This document shows positions 9,458-17,247 of a DNA stretch of 64,000 bases, piece by piece. The notes beneath the pieces were generated by a model. It was given only the letters and a program-made list of their open reading frames with translations. It was not told the origin of the DNA and ran no database searches. The number at the start of each line of letters is the position of its first letter. Position 1 is the first letter of the stretch. Location: the NCBI RefSeq assembly GCF_014652215.1, contig NZ_BMYJ01000004.1:296316-360315 (forward strand), in the 5' to 3' direction. Both the position numbers and the translations under genes were made by a program. The DNA comes from Neogemmobacter tilapiae (lineage in GTDB: Bacteria > Pseudomonadota > Alphaproteobacteria > Rhodobacterales > Rhodobacteraceae).

Positions 9458-9978
9458 TCCGTTTCCTTGTCGGTCTGTGCCTGCTGGCCCTTGCGGCCTG
9501 TGGCGGCAAAGGGTCGCGGGAGTCGTTCCGGGATGCGGGGCTTTCGGTCTATTCCTCAACCATCGTGCAGCCGGGGGCCTTGGCGGGGAACTGGCAGCAG
9601 GCGGCGGGGTTTCAGCGGCCGAACAACCAGAATTGCGGTGGCGGGCAGGTGCAGTTCGGCGCGGTGGATGCGGCGGGCCGTGTGCCGGTGGCTTTGAACC
9701 TGTGCCTTTCGGGGCGGAGTGTCAGCTATCGGGGGCTGGCCGATGTGACGGGGCCGGGGCGGCTGCGTCTTTCGGGGGCGGATCCGCAGGGGATTGGGCA
9801 GGAATGGTGGATCCTGTGGGCCGACATCGACATGCGGACGCTGGCGGTGGGGACGCCTTCGGGCGATTTCGGCTTTGTGCTGAACCGGGGCGGGGCCTTG
9901 CCGGTGGACCGTTTGAATGCGGCGCGGGAGGTGCTGGATTTCAACGGCTATGATTTGACGAAGTTGCGGGTTTTCTGA
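9445..9978 (+). CDS. Lipoprotein of unknown function
   Basis: A 177-residue predicted lipoprotein with signal MRAVIRFLVGLCLLALAACGG (lipobox Cys19). The mature part is mostly beta-strand-like with a short C-pair (NQNCGGGQ, ALNLCLSG) and an internal WWILWADIDMRTLAVGTPSG segment that resembles the lipocalin-like or ApaG-like family loosely. No family is assigned. The start lies inside the 3' end of the preceding lipoprotein gene, so the two are translationally linked and may function together in the envelope. Confidence 0.72.
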   Translation: MRAVIRFLVGLCLLALAACGGKGSRESFRDAGLSVYSSTIVQPGALAGNWQQAAGFQRPNNQNCGGGQVQFGAVDAAGRVPVALNLCLSGRSVSYRGLADVTGPGRLRLSGADPQGIGQEWWILWADIDMRTLAVGTPSGDFGFVLNRGGALPVDRLNAAREVLDFNGYDLTKLRVF

Positions 9979-10188
9979 AGGCTATGTCTTTGAGCAGGCC
10001 GACATCGCGGTGAGGGCCGTGCCCGCCGCGGGGGGGGCGCTGCAACGGCTGTTTCCCTTGATTTATGGTTCAAACCCGGACGACCTTGCGCTTGCAGCCA
10101 ACCTTGCAATCGCGCCCGCCCGGGGGGGCGGCGGGTGCGGTCCGGCTGGTCGCCGGACGGGGTTTGTGGCGCGCGTGGTTCAGTTCAA
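9979..10188. other. Convergent intergenic gap with a GC-rich hairpin
   Basis: No gene is visible in this 210-base gap between convergent genes. GCGCCCGCC at 10112-10120 can pair with GGCGGGTGC at 10130-10138 (one G-U), a possible weak transcription stop, but there is no T tract on either side. Confidence 0.3.
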
Positions 10189-11040
10189 CTAAACCAGTCT
10201 GTCGCGCAGGCCTTGCAGATGGGCGGCAAAATCCCTTGCGCCCAAGGCGGATTCGCGGACCAATCCGTCAAAGTGCTGGCTAACGGCGGCGACGCGGGCG
10301 CTGTCGCGGAAGGCGATGTAGTGGCGGCCAAGGTAGACGACGGCGAGCAGCGGGCCAAAGATTGTGACCGGGGCGGAAAACAGGCGGCGGGCATCAAACA
10401 GATAGACGCGGAGCGAGGGGTAAAGCTGGTCATAAAGCGCCAGAAGCCGGTCGATCTGATCGCGGCGGATGTCCAAAGGCAGGCCGTGATAATAGCCCGT
10501 CGCGGTGGCGAAAGCCTCCAGTTCATGCAGGGGCAAAGCGATTTCATAATCAGAGCGCGCACCGCGCATCCATTGCAACTGATCCTCGAACGCACCCAAG
10601 GCCTGTTCGGCGGTGCGGCCCAGTTGGGGGCGATATTCCCATTCGACCATGGCGCGGGTTTTCAGCATGTCGGGCAGGGTGGCGGGGACATGGCGGATTT
10701 TGTAACCCGCGGCCTCACGGTGCCAGCCGATGATCGCCTCGTCAAACAGGGCGCGGGGGGCTTCGGTCAGTGTCAGAGAGGCCGCCAGAAGTTCCGCCAT
10801 CGTACCGGGGCGGTCGGTCAGGCCCAAAAGCCAATCGGCGCTGGTGCCCAAGGCCTGCGCGCAGTCGGCGGCAAGTTGGGCGTTGGGCAGGCGCTGGCTG
10901 TCGGGGGTCAGAAGCTGGGAAATGGTGGAACGGTCAACCCCGGTGGCGCGGGCCAAGCCGCTTTGGGTGACGGATTTCTGCGCCATCGCTTGGGCCAGAC
11001 GCTGGCGGAACAGGGGGGCGCGGTCGCGTTTGTCGATCAT
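10189..11040 (-). CDS. XRE-family transcriptional regulator with C-terminal sensor region
   Basis: A 283-residue protein. Residues about 10-70 hold a Cro/C1-type helix-turn-helix (FRQRLAQAMAQKSVTQSGLARATGVDRSTISQLL). The remaining ~210 residues are not a recognised enzyme domain; they contain YYHGLPLDIRRDQIDRLLALYDQLYP and a repeated aromatic pattern that may be a ligand-binding or oligomerisation domain. The ATG at 11040 is chosen because the longer frame adds a region that overlaps the promoter gap and has no SD. It is divergent from the desaturase gene, with 108 bases between starts, so it may regulate that gene. Confidence 0.83.
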   Translation of the reverse strand: MIDKRDRAPLFRQRLAQAMAQKSVTQSGLARATGVDRSTISQLLTPDSQRLPNAQLAADCAQALGTSADWLLGLTDRPGTMAELLAASLTLTEAPRALFDEAIIGWHREAAGYKIRHVPATLPDMLKTRAMVEWEYRPQLGRTAEQALGAFEDQLQWMRGARSDYEIALPLHELEAFATATGYYHGLPLDIRRDQIDRLLALYDQLYPSLRVYLFDARRLFSAPVTIFGPLLAVVYLGRHYIAFRDSARVAAVSQHFDGLVRESALGARDFAAHLQGLRDRLV

Positions 11041-11148
11041 AGCCAGCCTATGGTGATGAAAATCAACAAAGTTGAGTTTACGTTGCCAAAGCCCGGAATT
11101 CCAGCCTTTTGCGACCGGGCGTATCCTGTTGAAAAAAGGATGCTTGTG

Positions 11149-12078
11149 ATGGGGCAAAGGGCCGAATGGCCGACATTGGCGATGCTTGGGGCGAGCTATG
11201 GGCTTTGGGCCTTGGGGACGACCTGGGCCTGGGGTGTTCCGGTTCTGGCGATTGTGCTGACGGGGATCGCCATCGCGCAGTTTTCATCCTTGCAACATGA
11301 GGCGCTGCATGACCATCCTTTCCGGTCGCGGCGGGTGAATGAGGCGCTGGTGTTTCCTGCGCTGACGCTGACGGTGCCCTATCGGCGGTTTCGGGCGACG
11401 CATCTGGCGCATCACCATGATCCGATTTTGACCGACCCCTATGACGACCCGGAGTCGAATTACTTTGATCCGGCGGTCTGGTCGGGCTTGCCGAACGGGC
11501 TGCGGTTGATCCTGCGGGTGAACAACACTTTGCTGGGGCGGGTGCTGCTGGGGCCGCTGATCGGCAATCTTTTCTGGCTGGGGAATGAGGCGCGGCTTAT
11601 CTGGATTGGCAAGCGTGGGGTTCGGCTGGCCTGGGGGCTGCATCTGGTGGGGCTGGTGCCTGTGATCCTATGGCTGTGGTTCGCGGCGATGCCGTGGTGG
11701 GGCTATCTGCTGGCCTGCTATCTGGGCCATGCTTTGCTGAAAATCCGGACCTTTCTGGAACACCGGGCGCATGATCTGGCGCGGGGGCGGACGGTGATTA
11801 TTGAGGATAAGGGGCCTTTGGCGCTGCTGTTTCTGAACAACAACCTGCATGCGGTGCATCACATGCATCCGGGCCTGCCTTGGTATGATCTGCCCGCGAC
11901 CTATGCGGGCCGGCGGGACCATTATCAAAAGCGGAACGACAATTACGTCTATCGGTCTTACGGGCAGATTTTCCGGCAGCACCTGTTGCGGGCGAAAGAC
12001 CCGGTGGCGCATCCGATCTGGCCCGTTGAAAAAGGCGGGCTGGAAAAGGGTAATCAGTCCGAAACGGGTTCCGGCTGA
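11149..12078 (+). CDS. Fatty acid desaturase family protein
   Basis: A 309-residue integral membrane di-iron enzyme. The three histidine clusters are HEALHDH (residues 50-56), HLAHHHD (85-91) and NNLHAVHHMHP near residue 235, in the order typical of membrane desaturases and hydroxylases. Transmembrane segments surround residues 10-48 and 160-200. The ATG at 11149 has AAAAAAGGA eight bases upstream; an alternative ATG three codons earlier is too close to that SD. The desaturated substrate (acyl lipid, carotenoid or other) cannot be read from sequence. The 3' end overlaps the convergent DUF983 gene by 25 bases. Confidence 0.87.
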   Translation: MGQRAEWPTLAMLGASYGLWALGTTWAWGVPVLAIVLTGIAIAQFSSLQHEALHDHPFRSRRVNEALVFPALTLTVPYRRFRATHLAHHHDPILTDPYDDPESNYFDPAVWSGLPNGLRLILRVNNTLLGRVLLGPLIGNLFWLGNEARLIWIGKRGVRLAWGLHLVGLVPVILWLWFAAMPWWGYLLACYLGHALLKIRTFLEHRAHDLARGRTVIIEDKGPLALLFLNNNLHAVHHMHPGLPWYDLPATYAGRRDHYQKRNDNYVYRSYGQIFRQHLLRAKDPVAHPIWPVEKGGLEKGNQSETGSG

Positions 12079-12461
12079 TGGCCAAAGCCGTGCATCCGTT
12101 TGGACCATTGGATGGCGACCATGATGCCCTTCATGCGGGGCAGCAGGAACAGGGACAGGGCGACGCAGCCCAAGCCAAAGACCCAGATCATCGTCATCGG
12201 CTCTAGCCGCCATTTCATATAGACGAACAGCAGGACGGGGGCGAGGATATGGCCTACGATCATGATGGTCAGATAGGCGGGGCCATCATCGGCGCGCTGG
12301 TGGTGCAGCGCCTCGCCGCATTTTGGGCAATTGTCGCGGACCTTGAGATAGCCTTGCAGCAATTTCCCCTCGCCACAGGCGGGGCAGCGGCAGCGCCAGC
12401 CACGGCGCAGGGCCTGGCCCATCGGGCGGTCATCGGGATCGTGCAGGGCAATATCGGTCAT
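12054..12461 (-). CDS. DUF983 membrane protein with zinc ribbon
   Basis: A 135-residue protein typical of the DUF983 family of alphaproteobacteria. Two CxxC pairs near residues 26-29 (CPACG) and 45-48 (CPKCG) form a likely zinc ribbon. Two transmembrane segments follow (TIMIVGHILAPVLLFVY and MIWVFGLGCVALSLFLLP), with a conserved HxxRADDGPAY motif between ribbon and membrane. The role is unknown; the family often lies near terminal-oxidase or Nudix genes, which is not the case here. The start at 12461 is set by the typical N-terminus and the divergent EF-hand gene. Confidence 0.85.
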   Translation of the reverse strand: MTDIALHDPDDRPMGQALRRGWRCRCPACGEGKLLQGYLKVRDNCPKCGEALHHQRADDGPAYLTIMIVGHILAPVLLFVYMKWRLEPMTMIWVFGLGCVALSLFLLPRMKGIMVAIQWSKRMHGFGHQPEPVSD

Positions 12462-12614
12462 GACAGATTCCTTGTTGCCGAAGATATAGGCGATTGGGGC
12501 GGGCAGGACCATTGCAGAAAAGTGCAATCCGCTGCGACGGAACCGCACAGATGCGACGTTTTCAATGCAGAGCGACGGGAAAGACCCGTGGCCGAGCAGA
12601 AAATGGAGCAGAGA

Positions 12615-13133
12615 ATGCACAGCGAGTTGAAAGCCCTGTTGATTGCCAGCGTGACCGTGATGGGTCTGGGCGTGGTGCCGGCCTTGGCCAAAGGCGGGCC
12701 GATGGGGATGGGTGGGCCGATGGGCGGTCCGGGGATGATGTTGAAGTTCGAGGATTTTGACGCGGACAAGGATGGCAAGGTCACCGAGGCCGAGGTGGAG
12801 GCTTTCAAGGCGGCGCAGTTTGCCAAGATCGACGCGAACAGCGACGGGAAGGTGACGGCCGAGGAACTGGTGGCCTTCCATGAGGCGCAGGAAGCGGCGC
12901 GGAAGACCGAGATGGCGGGCAAGATGATCGAGCGGATGGATACGGATGCGGATGGCGCGCTGACGGCCGAAGAACTGGCGGCGGGGCCGCAACCGAAATC
13001 TTTGTTTGAGCGGCTGGATGCGGATGGAGATGGGGCCGTCAGCAAGGCCGAGGCGGATGCGGCGATGGACCATCACGGCAAACGGGGTGAGCGCGGCGGC
13101 TGGATGCGTGGCATGATGGGCGGCGACAACTGA
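12615..13133 (+). CDS. Periplasmic EF-hand calcium-binding protein
   Basis: A 172-residue protein with a signal peptide (MHSELKALLIASVTVMGLGVVPALA), then a Gly/Met-rich stretch, then four canonical EF-hand loops: DADKDGKVTEAE, DANSDGKVTAEE, DTDADGALTAEE and DADGDGAVSKAE. All have Asp/Asn at loop positions 1, 3 and 5 and Glu at 12, so all four should bind calcium. GGAG lies about ten bases before the ATG at 12615; another ATG four codons earlier is possible. It is followed by a hairpin and then by an ECF sigma operon, so it may be part of the same envelope-stress module. Confidence 0.86.
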   Translation: MHSELKALLIASVTVMGLGVVPALAKGGPMGMGGPMGGPGMMLKFEDFDADKDGKVTEAEVEAFKAAQFAKIDANSDGKVTAEELVAFHEAQEAARKTEMAGKMIERMDTDADGALTAEELAAGPQPKSLFERLDADGDGAVSKAEADAAMDHHGKRGERGGWMRGMMGGDN

Positions 13134-13151
13134 GCCTGCGCTGAGGAATGG

Positions 13152-13179
13152 CCCCCGCCCGCGTGATTGCGGGCGGGGG
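13152..13179 (+). terminator. Strong GC-rich hairpin after the EF-hand gene
   Basis: A perfect 11-bp stem (CCCCCGCCCGC with GCGGGCGGGGG) around a 6-base loop begins 18 bases past the EF-hand stop. No T tract follows, so it is either an atypical terminator or a 3'-end stabilising structure. It also argues that the sigma-factor coding region begins after 13179. Confidence 0.6.
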
Positions 13180-13201
13180 AGAAACCTTTAGACTGTTGCG
13201 G

Positions 13202-13807
13202 ATGACGATGGCTTTGGACACGGGCGAGGCGGGCGAAAGCGACGAGGTTCTGGTGGCGCGCTATGCGGCGGGCGACCGGGTGGCGGCGCGGTTGCTGACG
13301 CTGCGGCTGGTGCCAAGGCTTTTGGGCTTTGCGCGGCGGATGCTGGGGGGCGACGGGGCCGAAGCCGAGGACGTGGTGCAGGAAACGCTGCTGCGTCTGT
13401 GGAAGGCGGCACCGGGCTGGCGGCCGGGCGAGATGCAGGTGCGGGCCTGGATTTACCGGGTGGCGGGGAACCTTTGCACCGACCGGCTGCGGGTGCAGTC
13501 GCGGCGGCGGCATCAGCCGATGGAAGCAGGCGAAGAGGTGGCGGATGGCGGGGCTTCGGCCGCGGCGCAGATGCTGGAGCGCGATCGGATGGCGGCCTTG
13601 CAGGCGGGGCTTGATGCCTTGCCGGAACGGCAGCGACAGGCGGTGATCCTGCGGCATATCGAGGGGCTGTCGAACCCCGAGATTGCGGTGGCGATGGAGA
13701 TTGGTGTGGAAGCGGTGGAAAGCCTGACGGCACGGGGAAAGCGGGCCTTGGCCGCTGTGCTGGCGGGACAGAAGGCGGCTTTGGGTTTTGAAGATGAAGG
13801 GGTCTAG
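13202..13807 (+). CDS. ECF-type RNA polymerase sigma factor
   Basis: A 201-residue sigma-70 family factor. Region 2 is visible in LLGFARRMLGGDGAEAEDVVQETLLRLWKAAPGW and region 4 in LPERQRQAVILRHIEGLSNPEIAVAMEIGVEAVESLTARGKRALA. Regions 1 and 3 are absent, as in ECF factors. ATG at 13202 or 13208 is preferred; the upstream in-frame start at 13148 would include the terminator hairpin. The two following genes look like a membrane anti-sigma-like protein and a periplasmic CnrX-type sensor, so this is probably a signal-responsive sigma system controlling an envelope response. Confidence 0.88.
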   Translation: MTMALDTGEAGESDEVLVARYAAGDRVAARLLTLRLVPRLLGFARRMLGGDGAEAEDVVQETLLRLWKAAPGWRPGEMQVRAWIYRVAGNLCTDRLRVQSRRRHQPMEAGEEVADGGASAAAQMLERDRMAALQAGLDALPERQRQAVILRHIEGLSNPEIAVAMEIGVEAVESLTARGKRALAAVLAGQKAALGFEDEGV

Positions 13808-13810
13808 GGG

Positions 13811-14155
13811 ATGATGACGGACAAAGAATTGGACGCCCTGTTCAGCGAAGCGCGGATAGCGAAAGCCGACCCTTCGGTGGATTTCATGGCACGGATGCTG
13901 GATCAGGCCTATGCGGCGCAGCCGGTGGCGGTGGTGCCGCAGCGGGCGGTTGTGGTGCAGAAAAGCGGCTGGCGGTCGTGGCTGGTGGGCTGGCCTGCGG
14001 GGCTGACGACGGCGGCGTTGAGCGGGCTGTGGCTGGGCTTTGCGGGGCCGGGCGTGGCGGATGTGGCGGGCGGTTTGGGCTTGGTCGAAGCGGCGCAGAC
14101 GGTGGAAATGTTTCCGGGCTATGACACGGCGGATGTCATCCTGAGCGAGGGTTGA
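13811..14155 (+). CDS. Small single-pass membrane protein, possible anti-sigma factor
   Basis: A 114-residue protein of no named family that I recognise. Residues 1-55 are soluble (MMTDKELDALFSEARIAKAD...), residues about 60-82 form one transmembrane segment (WLVGWPAGLTTAALSGLWLGF), and a short tail follows. It starts three bases after the sigma-factor stop and ends one base before the CnrX-like gene. Position, size and topology (cytoplasmic N-terminus plus one TM) match small anti-sigma factors such as CnrY; this role is an inference. Confidence 0.6.
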   Translation: MMTDKELDALFSEARIAKADPSVDFMARMLDQAYAAQPVAVVPQRAVVVQKSGWRSWLVGWPAGLTTAALSGLWLGFAGPGVADVAGGLGLVEAAQTVEMFPGYDTADVILSEG

Positions 14156-14156
14156 T

Positions 14157-14651
14157 GTGATGAGCGAGCAATCTGTGGATCCGGTCGCAAAACCGCCGCG
14201 CAACCGTTGGCGGATGGCGTTCTTTACGCTGCTGGCGGTGAACCTTGGGGTGATGGGCCTGATGGCGGGGGCGGTGATGCGGGATGGCGGGCCGCGGGAA
14301 AGGATGATCAAGGATCTGGCCTTTGGTCCGTTCACCGAGGCTTTGTCGGAAGAGGATCGCAAGGAATTGCGGCAGGGATTTTTGCGGAAACTGCCGGATT
14401 TCCGGGCGGATCGGATGGCGATGCGGGCGGATGCTTTGGCCTTGATCGGGGTGCTGCGGGCGGATCCCTATGATCCGGCGGCGCTGCGGGCGGCTTTGGA
14501 TCAGGTGCAGGGGCGGATGCAGTCGCGGGTGGCGGTGGGGCGTGACCTGCTGCTGGAGCGGATTGATGCGATGGATGTGGCGGCGCGTCAGGCCTTTGCC
14601 GACCGGCTGGAAGCGGGGCTGCGGCATGGTGGGGGCAAGAAGGGCGACTAG
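14157..14651 (+). CDS. Periplasmic heavy-metal sensor-like protein (CnrX/CpxP type)
   Basis: A 164-residue protein with an N-terminal membrane anchor (MAFFTLLAVNLGVMGLMAGAVM, about residues 18-40). The long amphipathic helical hairpin has the Metal_resist/CpxP pattern: LSEEDRKELRQGFLRKLPDFRADRMAMRADALALIGVLRADPYDPAALRAAL. The initiation codon is GTG at 14157, directly followed by an ATG at 14160 that may be used instead. The family members sense metal or envelope stress and restrain an anti-sigma factor; that role here is inferred from the operon. Few His or Met residues are present, so metal specificity is uncertain. Confidence 0.72.
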   Translation: MMSEQSVDPVAKPPRNRWRMAFFTLLAVNLGVMGLMAGAVMRDGGPRERMIKDLAFGPFTEALSEEDRKELRQGFLRKLPDFRADRMAMRADALALIGVLRADPYDPAALRAALDQVQGRMQSRVAVGRDLLLERIDAMDVAARQAFADRLEAGLRHGGGKKGD

Positions 14652-16015
14652 GCGGCGTTCTGCGCCGAGGTGACGCGGTTGCGGCCTGCGGTCTTGGCGC
14701 GCAAAAGCGCCTGATCGGCGCGTTCAATGACATCGGCCAGCGTTTCGGGGATCAGCAAGCCCGGAAGGCCAGTGGCCAGACCAATCGAGACGGTGACCGG
14801 AAGGCTGGTGCCATCGGGCAGGAGGCAAGGCCGGACATTCACGGTGTCACACAAGCGTTCGGCAATCCGGTGGGCCTGATCGGCATCGGTGTCAGGCAGG
14901 CCCACCAGAAATTCTTCGCCCCCCATGCGGGCCAGAAGATCGCCTTCGCGCAGGTTGGCGGTGAGGCGGCGGGCGACCTTGATCAGCACCTGATCACCCG
15001 CGGCATGGCCATATCGGTCATTCACTAATTTGAATCGGTCGAGATCCACGACAAGCACGGAATAGGGCAGGCCTGCTGCGTGGGAGCGGCTGACAATGCC
15101 GGGCATGTGGGCGAGCGCATGGCGACGGTTCCAGAGACCGGTGAGGTCGTCGGTGACAGCGGCGCGCATGCTATCGGCGACCGAGGCGCGGATACGGTCG
15201 GCATGTTGTTTGCGGCGAATCAGTTTGGTCAGGCGCAGGGCGAGTTCCGCCGGATCAAAATCGGCGGGAATCACCTGATTCGCGCCCAGATCATAGGCCA
15301 TAGCGACGCCCGCCGCGCTGTTGCCGGTGCAGATGACACAGATTGCGGCATGGCGGGTGGTCGGTCGGCTGCGCAGTTCCGACAAAAGTTGCAGCCCCGC
15401 CTGACCCTGACTGCAATCCGCCTGAAGCAGGATGACATCCGGAGCCGGGCCAGCGGGGCCGCTGATACCCAAGGCCTGATTGGCGGTCACGGGTTGCAGC
15501 CGAGCCGCCAAGAAAGGGGTCAGGTCTTGCTGCCAGCGAAGGGTTGTCTGTTCCGCACCGGCGATCATCGCAATCAAGCCCGGGGTTTCGAAGATGGTGG
15601 GTTCTTCGGCGAGGCCGGTCAGAGCGGCGGGTTCGGCCCCCCCTGCGCTGCTGCCGACCAGATTGCGAAGACGGGCGATAAGCAATTGATCGTCAATGGG
15701 TTTGGCGATGAAATCATCGGCCCCGGCCTGCAAGGCCCGAAAGCGGAGATCGGGGTCACCGCAAGAGGCGAGATAGAGGATGGGAATGGCCGAAAGACCG
15801 GGGTCGGCGCGGAGCAGGGCCAGGGCCGTCAGCCCATCCATATCGGCCAATTGATCGGCGATCAGGATAAGATCAGGCTGTTCGGTTTTTGCGATATGCA
15901 GGCCCGTGGCGCCATCGGAGGCCAGAAGCGGGCGATACCAAGCCGCGGCCAACTTGGCCCGGAGCACGATGCGATTGGTCGCAACGTCATCAACGATGAG
16001 GATCTTGCCCGTCAT
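14648..16015 (-). CDS. pleD: PleD-like response regulator diguanylate cyclase
   Basis: A 455-residue protein with two receiver-type domains (residues about 3-120 and 150-270) and a GGDEF domain (about 290-450). The cyclase active site is RMGGEEFLVG and the inhibitory I-site is REGD five residues before it, so the output domain should make c-di-GMP with product inhibition. In the first receiver domain the position equivalent to Caulobacter PleD Asp53 is Ala53 (LILIADQLADMDG), although the acidic pair VDD and the KPIDD motif remain. The start at 16015 is chosen by alignment of MTGKILIVDD to the family N-terminus. It overlaps the CnrX-like gene end by four bases. Confidence 0.85.
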   Translation of the reverse strand: MTGKILIVDDVATNRIVLRAKLAAAWYRPLLASDGATGLHIAKTEQPDLILIADQLADMDGLTALALLRADPGLSAIPILYLASCGDPDLRFRALQAGADDFIAKPIDDQLLIARLRNLVGSSAGGAEPAALTGLAEEPTIFETPGLIAMIAGAEQTTLRWQQDLTPFLAARLQPVTANQALGISGPAGPAPDVILLQADCSQGQAGLQLLSELRSRPTTRHAAICVICTGNSAAGVAMAYDLGANQVIPADFDPAELALRLTKLIRRKQHADRIRASVADSMRAAVTDDLTGLWNRRHALAHMPGIVSRSHAAGLPYSVLVVDLDRFKLVNDRYGHAAGDQVLIKVARRLTANLREGDLLARMGGEEFLVGLPDTDADQAHRIAERLCDTVNVRPCLLPDGTSLPVTVSIGLATGLPGLLIPETLADVIERADQALLRAKTAGRNRVTSAQNAA

Positions 16016-16142
16016 GGCCCGGTTTGCAGCCCTTCCCAATTCCTGCTTCAATCTTCGCGCATACTGGTTAACAATTCCTTTCCAGTTTCCCGTCATACTG
16101 GCAGGAAGTTCCGATTTCAGGCTGTCGATTGCAGGTGCAGTG

Positions 16143-16424
16143 ATGATTAAGCGCGAAGTGGCAGAAACCGTGGCGGTTCAGGCGTTGACTTGGATGGTGA
16201 GCGAGACCGAGGTTTTGCAGATCTTTTTGAATGAGACCGGGGCCAGCGCCCAGGATCTGAAGGAAGGGATCAAGGAACCGGAGTTTCTGGCCTCGGTTCT
16301 GGATTTTCTGATGCTGGATGATGATGTGGTGATTGCCTGCTGTTCGGCACTGAACCTGCCGAATGACAGTCTGCTGCGGGCAAGGATCAGCCTGCCGGGG
16401 GGCTTTGTGCCCGACTGGACCTGA
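16143..16424 (+). CDS. DUF3572 family protein
   Basis: A 93-residue acidic helical protein (MIKREVAETVAVQALTWMVSETEVLQIFLNETGA...) of the DUF3572 family, which is restricted to alphaproteobacteria and often found beside pleD. The function is unknown. The ATG at 16143 lies 128 bases from the divergent pleD start; longer upstream frames have no support. The protein is predicted cytoplasmic, without membrane segments. Confidence 0.8.
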   Translation: MIKREVAETVAVQALTWMVSETEVLQIFLNETGASAQDLKEGIKEPEFLASVLDFLMLDDDVVIACCSALNLPNDSLLRARISLPGGFVPDWT

Positions 16425-16470
16425 GGCACGGGACGGGTTAGGCCTTGGTCGCAGGCAAAAGGGGCAGGGC

Positions 16471-17163
16471 ATGATCCGGGGCGTGGTTTTCGACAAGGAC
16501 GGGACGCTGTTCGACTTTCGCAAGGCTTGGGGGCCTTGGGTCGAGACCGTGGTGCGGGGTCTGGCCAAGGACGAGGCCGAGGCCGTGGCGATGGGGCGGG
16601 CGATTGGGTTTGACCTGCCGACGCATAGCTTTGCGCCCGACAGCCCGGTGATTGCAGCCACCGTGCGGGATTCGGCGCGGATTCTGCTGGATTTCCTGCC
16701 GGGGCGGGAATTGGACGAATTGTCGGACGAGTTGGACGCCGCCTCAATGGCCGTGACTTTGGTCGAAACGGTGCCTTTGGTCGATTTCCTGCAAGGGCTG
16801 CGGGATCGGGGGATCAAGGTCGGTCTGGCGACGAATGACACGGAAGAACCGGCGCGGGAGCATCTGGCGCGGTTCGGGGTGTTGCATCTGTTCGATTTCG
16901 TGGCGGGATATGATTCTGGTTTCGGGGGCAAGCCGGGGCCGGGGATGCTGAACGCGTTTCTGGCGCATACGGGGCTTGCGGCGGAGCAGGTGGCGATGGT
17001 GGGCGACAGCCGGCACGACCTGACGGCGGGGCGGGCGGCGGGCATGGCCTGTGTGGGTGTGCTGACGGGAATCGCCAAGAAAGACGAGCTGGCGCCGCAT
17101 GCGGATGTGGTTTTGGCCGATATAGGGGCGCTTCCCGCATGGATCGCGGGGCGGGCGGCCTGA
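16471..17163 (+). CDS. HAD-superfamily phosphatase (phosphoglycolate phosphatase-like)
   Basis: A 230-residue haloacid dehalogenase hydrolase. Motif I is VVFDKDGTLFDF (nucleophile and acid/base Asp), motif II Thr/Ser is in VGLATNDTEEP, the motif III Lys is in GFGGKPGPGM, and motif IV is VGDSRHDL. A helical cap between motifs I and II fits subclass I. The start has a good SD (AAAAGGGGCAGGGC). The substrate is not determinable; phosphoglycolate is the commonest annotation for this set. It lies 84 bases before the MttB-family gene on the same strand. Confidence 0.86.
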   Translation: MIRGVVFDKDGTLFDFRKAWGPWVETVVRGLAKDEAEAVAMGRAIGFDLPTHSFAPDSPVIAATVRDSARILLDFLPGRELDELSDELDAASMAVTLVETVPLVDFLQGLRDRGIKVGLATNDTEEPAREHLARFGVLHLFDFVAGYDSGFGGKPGPGMLNAFLAHTGLAAEQVAMVGDSRHDLTAGRAAGMACVGVLTGIAKKDELAPHADVVLADIGALPAWIAGRAA

Positions 17164-17247
17164 AAACGACAGATTTGGGTCGGCTGTGGAAGGGGTTTTC
17201 GTTCTGCGCCTAGGCATCCTTGGGGAAACGCAAGGCAAGGGGCGATC

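Noticed and set aside
10135..11148. N-terminal extension of the desaturase frame, antisense to the XRE gene
   Set aside because: The XRE gene has a clear helix-turn-helix on the other strand; the extension is low-complexity and lacks a desaturase-like sequence.
12535..12565. GGAAC...CGTT pair upstream of the EF-hand gene
   Set aside because: The spacer is about 13 bases, too short for an EcfG promoter.
16363..16470. Upstream extension of the HAD phosphatase
   Set aside because: The conserved N-terminus VVFDKDGTLFDF begins at 16477 and a strong SD precedes the ATG at 16471.
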